Source: Fidelibacterota bacterium | Lineage (GTDB): Bacteria; Marinisomatota; Marinisomatia; Marinisomatales; TCS56 | Direction of reading: 5' to 3' | Length of the DNA stretch: 5,355 nt | Assembly (NCBI GenBank): GCA_030634675.1 | Contig: DAOWAH010000138.1 | Span: 1 to 5,355, forward strand | Shown here: piece after piece, positions 1-5,355 of the stretch | Layout of the letters: each line of letters begins with the position of its first letter | Numbering within the stretch: the stretch's first letter is position 1 | Translations under genes and position numbers: made by a program | Notes under the pieces: model-generated | Told to the model about the DNA's origin: nothing | Databases searched by the model: none | The model's input: the letters and a program-made list of their open reading frames with translations, nothing else

Positions 1-1040
1 ATACAACAGGCGGCAAATATTTTGCTTTGACCGATCCCAATCAACTGCAAAATGTCTATTTTGAAATAGCAGCGCAGATTTCAGGAGGCAATGTGCTTGC
101 TAGTGAAAGCTCTGTTATGTCCACAGGGGATACCTTCAGCGCTTCAGTAGAGATTCCTGGGGGACAACAATCAGCAACCTTCTTAACAACATGGCCTGGC
201 AGTGATGTGAATACAACCCTTACTGCGCCAAACGGAACCGAAATAACACCTGCCACCAGCGATCCGAATATTTATTATGCCAAAGGCTTAACCTATGAGC
301 TTTACCGTATAACAAATCCGGAAGCTGGAAACTGGACAGCAAATCTTTATGGAACAAATTTGGCACCTCAAGGTGAAACGGTTAATATTAGTGTTTCCAG
401 TGTTGGTCCGCCGGTCCCGCAGGATACAACCCCGCCGGTTATAACTATTTCCAGCCCTATAGATGGCAAGGTATATTTTGACCACTTGCCGACCAGCTTC
501 AACTTTGCCGTAGAGGATCCTGAGACAGCCTTAACCAGCCAAACCGCCCTGTTAAACGGCAGCCCAATCAACAACAACGATAATATCTTACTAACCGAAT
601 TAGGAGAAAATATTTTAACAATTACTGCTACCAATGAGGCGGATTTAACTAGCGAACTAAGCATAACTTTCTATGTTAACCATTTTAGCTGGCTACCGCC
701 TATCAGATACCAAGCAGGATCAAGCACTGAAACCTTAACATCTGTGATACAGGCAAACTCTACCTTGCCGCTGAAGTTTGCCATTTTTGACGCCAACAGC
801 TCCTTTGTAGAAGATTCTACCGTTAAGGTGGTGGTTGAAGGCACTACTGCCCAGCTTACTCATGGTGAGGGCGACGCCAATATTAGAATTAACCAAGAAG
901 AAGGGGAAGAACCGCTCTATATTGTCAATATTCATACTAACTTTAACAAATGTGATTACGGGTTAGAGGCAGGCGATGAATATAGGTTAGCTGTCTATTT
1001 TGATAATATCTTGGCGGCAAAGGCAAAAATGAAGATTGAA
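1..1040 (+). repeat. Shared C-terminal module, copy 1 (paralogous to 3695-4734)
   Basis: Every base of 1-1040 aligns to the position 3694 bases downstream with no insertion or deletion. From the Leu codon at 27 to the last sense codon, 45 of 338 residues differ by hand count (about 87% identity). Similarity ends at the stop codons; the downstream flanks are unrelated. The left boundary is outside the window, since copy 1 is still homologous at base 1. Confidence 0.95.
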
Positions 1041-1043
1041 TAA
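1..1043 (+). CDS. Secreted VWA / Ig-like / PxKF-type protein, C-terminal part (5' truncated by window)
   Basis: This is the 3' end of a gene that begins upstream. The reading frame (first full codon at 3) is open from the window edge, and the first residues, TTGGKYFALTDPNQL, match the interior of the VWA domain of the downstream gene. The TTG at 27 is therefore an internal Leu codon, not a start. From the window edge inward the protein shows: the last helix of a VWA domain (to about base 95); a beta-sandwich with TTWPGSDVNTTL and YELYRITNPEAGNW; a bacterial Ig-like domain starting DTTPPVITISSP (about 421-690); and a C-terminal domain with LPLKF and a final GLEAGDEYRLAVYFD segment, resembling PxKF domains. 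It ends in tandem stops TAA TAA. No LPXTG motif or C-terminal membrane helix is present, so any anchoring would have to be non-classical or N-terminal. Such proteins usually act outside the cell in adhesion or binding; that role is inferred from domain type. The catalytic or binding N-terminus is unseen. Confidence 0.9.
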   Translation, partial: TTGGKYFALTDPNQLQNVYFEIAAQISGGNVLASESSVMSTGDTFSASVEIPGGQQSATFLTTWPGSDVNTTLTAPNGTEITPATSDPNIYYAKGLTYELYRITNPEAGNWTANLYGTNLAPQGETVNISVSSVGPPVPQDTTPPVITISSPIDGKVYFDHLPTSFNFAVEDPETALTSQTALLNGSPINNNDNILLTELGENILTITATNEADLTSELSITFYVNHFSWLPPIRYQAGSSTETLTSVIQANSTLPLKFAIFDANSSFVEDSTVKVVVEGTTAQLTHGEGDANIRINQEEGEEPLYIVNIHTNFNKCDYGLEAGDEYRLAVYFDNILAAKAKMKIE

Positions 1044-1053
1044 TAAGCAGACA

Positions 1054-1079
1054 GCGGGTAGCAATCATCCTGCCTTTTT
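1054..1079 (+). terminator. Possible intrinsic terminator of the upstream gene
   Basis: Eight bases after the second tandem stop codon, GCGGGT (1054-1059) can pair with ATCCTGC (1067-1073), allowing one G-U pair and one bulged T. The loop is seven bases, and CTTTTT (1074-1079) follows directly. The stem is short and imperfect, so this is a plausible rather than firm call. Its position right behind the gene is what one would expect. Confidence 0.4.
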
Positions 1080-1098
1080 CTAACTCTTTTGCAGATTG

Positions 1099-1112
1099 TG
1101 AATTGTGAATAA
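1099..1112 (+). repeat. 14-bp repeat TGAATTGTGAATAA, copy 1
   Basis: The 14-mer TGAATTGTGAATAA occurs here on the + strand and again on the - strand at 5033-5046, so the two copies are inverted relative to each other and bracket the intact 1153-codon gene. Just before it, ATTGTGAATTGTGAATAA contains an internal GTGAAT doubling. The word is AT-rich and simple, and similar words are frequent in intergenic DNA of many bacteria, so its significance is uncertain. Confidence 0.5.
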
Positions 1113-1151
1113 TAGCATGTTGGCAGTAGTTTCAGTATGTTTGCACACGAC

Positions 1152-1209
1152 AATTGGGATAACTCGGGCTGGAAAAAGCTGGCGCTTTTTCTAGCCGGTT
1201 ATCCCAATT
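1152..1209. repeat. 58-nt long palindrome (strong hairpin) in the intergenic region
   Basis: AATTGGGATAAC (1152-1163) is perfectly inverted as GTTATCCCAATT (1198-1209). Inside it, GAAAAAGC (1172-1179) and GCTTTTTC (1184-1191) form an 8-bp perfect inner stem around a TGGC loop. The connecting arms (CGGGCTG against TAGCCG) also pair, with a small bulge and a G-U pair, so nearly the whole 58 nt folds into one hairpin. A G6 run and then T6 (1219-1224) follow about 10 nt later, too far for a classical terminator tail. It lies 66 nt before the next start codon. It could be an mRNA leader structure, a terminator variant or a small palindromic mobile or REP-like element; the sequence does not decide between these. 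Confidence 0.8.
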
Positions 1210-1260
1210 AGGGGGGAATTTTTTCCGCTTGTTCGGTGCTAAACAGCCAAAATTTAGAAT

Positions 1261-1266
1261 AAGGAG
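1261..1266 (+). promoter_or_regulatory. Ribosome-binding site for the 1276 gene
   Basis: AAGGAG lies nine bases upstream of the ATG at 1276, a near-consensus Shine-Dalgarno with suitable spacing. It fixes the start codon, which is followed by a typical signal peptide. No convincing -35/-10 pair could be identified in 1080-1250. Confidence 0.85.
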
Positions 1267-1275
1267 AAGTGAAAA

Positions 1276-4200
1276 ATGTCAAGAAAGCTAATATCAAATA
1301 AGAGTTACTATTTTTTGATAACTGTTTTATTGGTAGTATTGTTTGTTTCTAAATCAACTGTATGTGCAATGTATGCGGTTGATTTTGTCGATGCTTCCAA
1401 TATTACAGGCAAAATTATTTGCGGTTATCAAGGATGGTTTAGTTGTGAGGATGATGGCTCACTTGTCGGGACAAAAGTGGGTTGGAAACATTGGTCATTA
1501 GATGTAGATGGCAACTTAAAGAATGCACCATCCAAGGGAAACACTAAATTTGAGCTTTATCCAGACATTTCAGAGTATCCTTTATCGGCTCTATTTCAAA
1601 CAGGATATGCCAACTTAGGTAATGGACAGGCAGCTAAACTATTTTCTTCTTATTCTGATGAAGTAATTGACATTCATTTCAGTTGGATGCAAAGCTACGG
1701 GATTGATGGGATTGCTTTGCAGCGATTTCACGTTGATGATCCGCTCAGCGGTTACTATGGGGATGATTGGTTTGTCATTACCCAAAACGAGATTGCTGAG
1801 AAGATAAAAAGTGCTGCGGAAGCCTATGGCCGAATATTCTACGTAATGTATGATATTTCGGAAATGAGTGTAGAAACAACTGAAGAAAGAACTGAATTCA
1901 TAGAAGTAATAAAAAAGGATTGGGAAGAATGGGTCGCTAATGTCAACCAACTTGATTTGATTTCTTCTCCACAATATATCAAGCAAGATGGAAAGCCAGT
2001 TGTTGCTATCTGGGGAATTGGTTTTAAGAATTGCCCTAAGCATCCCATTAAAGATCATCGCCCTTCAACAGCTGAACAATTCAATAATCTTATCAACTGG
2101 TTCAAAGATAGAGGATGTTATGTTGTAGGGGGAGTACCTATTGATTGGCGAACAGGTGAAAGAGGAGAAACTAAGGAAGGTTTTGAGGATGTTTACAAGA
2201 ATCTTGACATGATCACCCCTTGGACTGTCGGACGTTATTCAACTGATGAGGAGGTTGATAATTATAAAGGTAGTCTTTTGATCCCTGACAGAGATTATTG
2301 TAATGCACATGGCATAGATTATCAACCAGTTATCTTTCCGGGATTTGCTTGGTCTAATTGGAACAGTGATAAACGAAATGAGATTCCAAGAAGATCTGGC
2401 AAATTGTTCTGGAAACAGGCTTACAATATCGCAACTGCCGGTATTCCAAATACGTATATAGCAATGTTTGACGAATATGACGAAGGAACAGCCATTGCAA
2501 AGGGGGCGGAAGATTATTCAATGATCCCTACGGATCAATATTTTCTTACTTTAAGTGCTGATGGAACTTACATCTCCTCAGACTTCTACCTGCGCTTAGC
2601 CGGGAAGGCAACTCACATGATTAAGGGATGGGAGTTACCAGAAGACGAAGTTCCAATTCCTTGCGCAAATGGTCCAGTGTTCTTCCGAACGAGTGTAGAG
2701 AAAAACTACGATGCTGCAGTGACATGGATTGACACTTTGGATACAACTGGCGGGGGAGAAGTTAATGTTATCGGATACGGAGGCATAGGTGATCCTGAGT
2801 GCGGTGTTGTCGAAGGTGAACAAACTCATATAGGAAAATTTGCCATAAGATACGCCGGACTAGATACCTCTGATTCAGACTCATACTACTATTTTAAGGT
2901 ATTCGATGTCGACGTACCAATTACTGCTGATACTAAACTAATGTTCTGGATTTATCCCCAGCAAGAACTCGGCCGTTACGTTTCAGTTGATTTAGTAATG
3001 ACTGATGGAACTACCTTAAGAGACTCAGGAGCCATAGATCATAATGGGATTAGTATGCATCCAGGAGCCGGTCGAGGCAGCATTGGTACCTGGTCTCAAA
3101 TAATATGTAATATTGGCCAGTGGCTAAACGGAAAAACAATAGACAGAATCTTAATAGCTTACGATTACGCACCTTCAATAGGCAATTTTCGTGGATATAT
3201 TGATGATATTGTTATAACGAATAGTGAAACTCCAGAAGCTGTTAAATTAATCGATGTTGCTCTGATAATAGATTCCAGTGGCAGTATGACATGGAACGAC
3301 CCGCAAGATCTAAGAAAAGAAGCAGCAAAAATATTTATTGATACAGCCCAAAATAATGACCAGATAGCTATCGTAGATTTTGATTCTTGGTCATATCTCC
3401 GCTGGTCATTGCAACCACTAACTGAAAATCGCGACAATATAAAATCAGCCGTTGATTTAATTGACAGTTCAGGCGGCACCAGCCTTAGCGCAGGACTATT
3501 AGAAGGCTACAACCAGTTAAATTCATCAACGCAGCCGTACAAAAAGGCCGCCGTTTTTTTGACTGACGGAATGGGCTCTTACAATAATGAAGCCGATCTT
3601 TACAAAAACGAAAATAACGACAACGACTGCTGGCCTATCTATACCATCGGGCTTGGATATAGCACCAATTCTGCTCTTTTGCAGAGTATAGCCGATACAA
3701 CAGGCGGCAAATATTTTGCTTTGACCGATCCCAATCAACTGCAAAATGTTTATTTTGAAATAGCAACGCAGATTTCCGGAGGTAACTTGCTTGCCAGCGA
3801 AAGCTCTGTTATGTCCACCGGGGACACCTACATTGCTTCGGTTGCTGTACCTACTGGACAGCAGTCAGCAACTTTTTTAACAACTTGGCCTGGCAGCGAT
3901 GTAAACACAACCCTTACTTCGCCAGGCGGAGCGGAAATTACGCCTGCTACTAGCGATCCGAATATATATTATGCCAAAGGCTTAACCTATGAACTTTACC
4001 GCATTACAAATCCAGAAGCAGGAGTTTGGGCAATAAGCCTTTACGGCGCTGACTTAGCGATAGGTGGCGAAACGGTTAATATCAGCGTCTCTTCTGTCGG
4101 CCCGCCGGCCCCGCAGGATACAACCCCGCCGGTTATAACCATTTCCAGCCCTATAGATGGCAAGATATATTTTGACCACTTGCCGACCAGCTTCAAGTTT

Positions 4201-4737
4201 ACCGTAGAGGATCCTGAGACAGTTGCAACCAGCCAAACCGTTCTGTTAAACGGTAACCCGATCAACAACAACGATAATATCTTGCTAACCCAATTAGGAG
4301 AAAACACCTTAACAATCACTGCCACAAATGAAGCGAATCTAACCAGCGAACTAAGCATAACTTTCTATGTCAACCATTTTAGCTGGCTACCGCCTATCAG
4401 ATACCAAGCAGGATCAGCCACTGAAACCTTAACATCTGTGATACAGGCAAACTCTACCTTGCCGCTGAAATTTGCCATTTTTGACGCTAACAGCTCCTTT
4501 ATAGAAGATACTACCGTTAAGGTGGTGGTTGAAGGCACTACTGCCCAGTTTACTCATGGTGAGGGTGACACCAATATTAGAATTAACCAAGAAGAAGGGG
4601 AAGAACCGCTCTACATTGTCAACCTCCATACTAACTTTAACAAATGTGATTACGGGTTAGAGGCAGGCAATGAATATAATCTGACGATCTACTTTAATGA
4701 CATTTTAGCGGCCAGGACCAAATTAAGGATTGAGTGA
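1276..4737 (+). CDS. Secreted GH71/GH99-like glycoside hydrolase fused to CBM-like, VWA, Ig-like and PxKF-type domains
   Basis: This 1153-residue predicted secreted protein starts at ATG 1276 behind AAGGAG. Residues 1-31 form a signal peptide (basic start, hydrophobic core about 12-24, cleavage probably after VCA). Residues about 33-445 resemble the GH71/GH99-like family: GYQGWF (50-55), GWKHW (69-73), HFSWMQSYGIDG (134-145), VMYDIS (190-195) and FDEYDEGTA (398-406). E400 and E403 sit where GH99 enzymes have their catalytic EWHEG glutamates. Residues about 510-650 form a beta-sandwich resembling carbohydrate-binding modules (GKFAIRYAG, GRYVSVDLVMTDG, GYIDDIVI). Residues 658 to about 832 are a VWA domain with full MIDAS: DSSGS (666-670), T735 and D764. 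A beta-sandwich (about 835-940), an Ig-like domain (948 to about 1034) and a PxKF-like domain (P1063-L-K-F1066) follow. The last 346 residues are paralogous to the upstream gene. GH99 cleaves alpha-mannosides and GH71 alpha-1,3-glucan; the actual substrate cannot be read here. No sortase motif or C-terminal membrane segment is seen. Confidence 0.88.
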   Translation: MSRKLISNKSYYFLITVLLVVLFVSKSTVCAMYAVDFVDASNITGKIICGYQGWFSCEDDGSLVGTKVGWKHWSLDVDGNLKNAPSKGNTKFELYPDISEYPLSALFQTGYANLGNGQAAKLFSSYSDEVIDIHFSWMQSYGIDGIALQRFHVDDPLSGYYGDDWFVITQNEIAEKIKSAAEAYGRIFYVMYDISEMSVETTEERTEFIEVIKKDWEEWVANVNQLDLISSPQYIKQDGKPVVAIWGIGFKNCPKHPIKDHRPSTAEQFNNLINWFKDRGCYVVGGVPIDWRTGERGETKEGFEDVYKNLDMITPWTVGRYSTDEEVDNYKGSLLIPDRDYCNAHGIDYQPVIFPGFAWSNWNSDKRNEIPRRSGKLFWKQAYNIATAGIPNTYIAMFDEYDEGTAIAKGAEDYSMIPTDQYFLTLSADGTYISSDFYLRLAGKATHMIKGWELPEDEVPIPCANGPVFFRTSVEKNYDAAVTWIDTLDTTGGGEVNVIGYGGIGDPECGVVEGEQTHIGKFAIRYAGLDTSDSDSYYYFKVFDVDVPITADTKLMFWIYPQQELGRYVSVDLVMTDGTTLRDSGAIDHNGISMHPGAGRGSIGTWSQIICNIGQWLNGKTIDRILIAYDYAPSIGNFRGYIDDIVITNSETPEAVKLIDVALIIDSSGSMTWNDPQDLRKEAAKIFIDTAQNNDQIAIVDFDSWSYLRWSLQPLTENRDNIKSAVDLIDSSGGTSLSAGLLEGYNQLNSSTQPYKKAAVFLTDGMGSYNNEADLYKNENNDNDCWPIYTIGLGYSTNSALLQSIADTTGGKYFALTDPNQLQNVYFEIATQISGGNLLASESSVMSTGDTYIASVAVPTGQQSATFLTTWPGSDVNTTLTSPGGAEITPATSDPNIYYAKGLTYELYRITNPEAGVWAISLYGADLAIGGETVNISVSSVGPPAPQDTTPPVITISSPIDGKIYFDHLPTSFKFTVEDPETVATSQTVLLNGNPINNNDNILLTQLGENTLTITATNEANLTSELSITFYVNHFSWLPPIRYQAGSATETLTSVIQANSTLPLKFAIFDANSSFIEDTTVKVVVEGTTAQFTHGEGDTNIRINQEEGEEPLYIVNLHTNFNKCDYGLEAGNEYNLTIYFNDILAARTKLRIE
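3695..4734 (+). repeat. Shared C-terminal module, copy 2 (paralogous to 1-1040)
   Basis: This is the second copy of the VWA-tail / beta-sandwich / Ig-like / PxKF module, here forming residues 808-1153 of the GH-containing protein. Its DNA is nearly identical to copy 1 in some stretches (for example around 4340-4490) and clearly more divergent in others (around 3825-3870 and 4020-4110). Whether the similarity extends left into the rest of the VWA domain cannot be seen, because the upstream gene is cut by the window edge. Confidence 0.95.
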
Positions 4738-4748
4738 TATCTGGCCGC
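4708..4748 (+). terminator. Inverted repeat straddling the stop codon; possible terminator or 3'-end hairpin
   Basis: GCGGCCAG (4708-4715, inside the last codons) is perfectly inverted as CTGGCCGC (4741-4748, just after the TGA). The 25-nt loop contains the stop codon. Downstream comes CCTTAAATTTTA, only a weak T tract, so this is not a classical intrinsic terminator. The left arm is absent from the equivalent position of the upstream paralogue (TTGGCGGCAAAGG), so it is specific to this gene. No better terminator is visible behind the gene. Confidence 0.35.
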
Positions 4749-4767
4749 CCTTAAATTTTATCAGCAT

Positions 4768-4781
4768 CGCAAAAAGATTGG
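4768..4781 (+). repeat. Direct repeat copy 1 (CGCAAAAAGATTGG)
   Basis: CGCAAAAAGATTGG here matches CGCAGAAAGATTGG at 4829-4842 in 13 of 14 positions, with the copies starting 61 bases apart. Only two copies are present, so it is not an array. Confidence 0.5.
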
Positions 4782-4828
4782 TATCAAAAAGCTTGAATTA
4801 CAGACCTCGTAAATTTTGACTCTTAAAC

Positions 4829-4842
4829 CGCAGAAAGATTGG
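4829..4842 (+). repeat. Direct repeat copy 2 (CGCAGAAAGATTGG)
   Basis: This is the second copy of the 14-nt direct repeat. Its right end overlaps the left arm ATTGGACA of the inverted repeat beginning at 4838. Confidence 0.5.
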
Positions 4843-4934
4843 ACAGTTTCAAAACAAAAAGAGCATATTTCTCAAACACAATCCCTCTAAAACAGAGGTG
4901 TTTGTGGAAGTTGTGGATGTGTTGAATGTCCAAT
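4838..4934. repeat. Nested inverted repeats, about 97 bp
   Basis: ATTGGACA (4838-4845) is perfectly inverted as TGTCCAAT (4927-4934). Nested between them, CAAACAC (4873-4879) is inverted as GTGTTTG (4898-4904), with CTCT (4885-4888) and AGAG (4894-4897) closing an AAAAC loop. The outer arms could be the ends of a very small non-autonomous element, but no target duplication is obvious and there is no second copy in the window. A structured transcript end is the alternative. Confidence 0.45.
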
Positions 4935-5032
4935 TTTTAGGCAATGGACAGCTAAGCCTTGTAAAATAAACGTGTTCTGGGAATCGCCCTGATAGAAAAT
5001 TACGAGTTCTGAATTATGAATTAAACTTTCCT

Positions 5033-5046
5033 TTATTCACAATTCA
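5033..5046 (-). repeat. 14-bp repeat TGAATTGTGAATAA, copy 2 (inverted)
   Basis: This is the exact inverted counterpart of 1099-1112. On the - strand it begins at the TGA stop codon of the 78-codon open stretch, so copy 2 lies immediately behind that possible gene remnant. Confidence 0.5.
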
Positions 5047-5280
5047 AACTTTTGCCAAAAGGACAAGTTCAGCTTCATCGGGACGTTTCAACAGGTCATA
5101 TGTTGAATGAAGAGATGATTTAAGGCATAATATAAGTTCCTCATAAGTAGGCCTGACCCTATCTCTTTCAATTGTAAGCCAGGTTATCGATCTCTGAGTA
5201 TGTGTCGGCAATGGCATCCATTCACTTTTTCCTGAAAGAACAAGGTTGTATGCCTGGGTACAAGGGCATGCAGGATTTTG
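5044..5280 (-). pseudogene. Probable truncated or frameshifted coding remnant, unknown family
   Basis: On the - strand an open stretch of 78 codons runs from just after a TAA (5281-5283) to TGA (5044-5046). Its middle and end read as plausible protein: SITWLTIERDRVRPTYEELI, then LCLKSSLHSTYDLLKRPDEA, then ELVLLAKV. Charged and leucine-rich segments alternate as in amphipathic helices. The only ATG in frame (5215-5217) would give 57 residues, and its AGGA is rather far upstream (12 nt). Farther upstream the frame is closed, but a neighbouring - strand frame is open from the window edge at 5354 and reads GILDFRSIRVELYVNERCNK before stopping at 5184. A one-base frameshift between about 5250 and 5300 would join the two, which suggests a broken gene. 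I do not recognise the family. It may instead be a small intact gene or chance. Confidence 0.35.
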
Positions 5281-5355
5281 TTACACCTTTCATTGACATA
5301 AAGTTCCACCCTAATTGAGCGAAAGTCGAGGATGCCCAGATCCAAGGCATCAAGG

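Larger units (their letters stand above)
4738..5043. other. Intergenic region without a credible gene, rich in short repeats
   Basis: Neither strand has an open frame with a start, ribosome-binding site and coding-like composition. The stretch contains the right arm of the stop-straddling hairpin, a 14-nt near-perfect direct repeat, nested inverted repeats (4838-4934) and AT-rich words such as GAATTATGAATT (5011-5022). The accumulation of small repeats suggests decayed mobile DNA or a structured 3' region; neither can be shown here. Confidence 0.6.

Noticed and set aside
27..1043. TTG at 27 as the start codon of the first gene
   Set aside because: The frame is open to the window edge and the codons before it (TTGGKYFA) are conserved in the downstream paralogue, so the TTG is internal.
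1229..1260. Promoter TTGTTC ... TAGAAT before the GH gene
   Set aside because: The spacer is 20 bases and transcription would begin at or after the ribosome-binding site, which is inconsistent with its use.
1355..1368. Lipoprotein signal (Cys30) instead of signal peptidase I cleavage
   Set aside because: The residues before Cys30 are S-T-V, with Val at -1, which does not fit the usual L-[AST]-[GA]-C lipobox; VCA followed by cleavage is simpler.
1639..2058. 139-codon open frame on the - strand inside the GH gene
   Set aside because: Antisense to conserved GH-domain codons, low-complexity hydrophobic/aromatic composition and no ribosome-binding site; a shadow frame. The other - strand frames within 56-935 and 2635-4629 are rejected for the same reason.
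4768..4842. CRISPR array
   Set aside because: Only two imperfect 14-nt direct repeats, too short and too few for an array.
4820..4969. Short + strand frame ending VLNVQFLGNGQLSLVK
   Set aside because: About 48 codons, no start codon with a ribosome-binding site, and it overlaps the nested inverted repeats; most likely chance.
5169..5222. 17-codon - strand frame MDAIADTYSEIDNLAYN preceded by AGGA
   Set aside because: Very short and overlapping the longer, more protein-like frame; no independent support.

Overview
The window carries two tandem genes on the + strand for large, probably secreted, multidomain proteins, followed by about 600 bases of poorly coding sequence with a possible decayed gene on the - strand. 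No taxonomic marker is present. A strong AAGGAG ribosome-binding site, moderate-to-low GC content by eye, and secreted VWA / Ig-like / PxKF modules fit an anaerobic Firmicutes lineage or a candidate phylum. This placement is a guess.

Region 1 (1-1043) is the 3' end of a gene whose start lies outside the window. It encodes the tail of a von Willebrand factor A (VWA) domain, a beta-sandwich, an Ig-like domain and a C-terminal domain resembling PxKF domains. Region 2 (1044-1275) is an intergenic spacer with a plausible terminator, a strong 58-nt palindrome (1152-1209) and the ribosome-binding site of the next gene. Region 3 (1276-4737) is one intact 1153-codon gene. Its domains are: signal peptide, a glycoside hydrolase domain of the GH71/GH99-like type with an E-x-x-E pair (E400/E403) in the expected place, a carbohydrate-binding-like beta-sandwich, a VWA domain with complete MIDAS metal site, and then the same C-terminal modules as the first gene.

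The last 346 codons of the two genes (1-1040 and 3695-4734) align without a single gap. From the TTG codon at 27 onward, 293 of 338 residues are identical by hand count. Homology stops at the stop codons. The picture is a family of secreted proteins sharing a VWA-Ig-PxKF tail, one member of which carries a predicted glycan-degrading front end. What the first gene carries at its N-terminus cannot be seen.

Region 4 (4738-5043) has no credible gene but is rich in short direct and inverted repeats. Region 5 (5044-5355) has a 78-codon open stretch on the - strand that looks like real but broken or truncated coding sequence of unknown family. A 14-bp perfect inverted repeat (1099-1112 and 5033-5046) brackets the intact gene. 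The best candidate for something unusual is the fusion of a GH71/99-like enzyme to a VWA adhesion-type tail, next to a paralogue sharing only that tail as far as can be seen.
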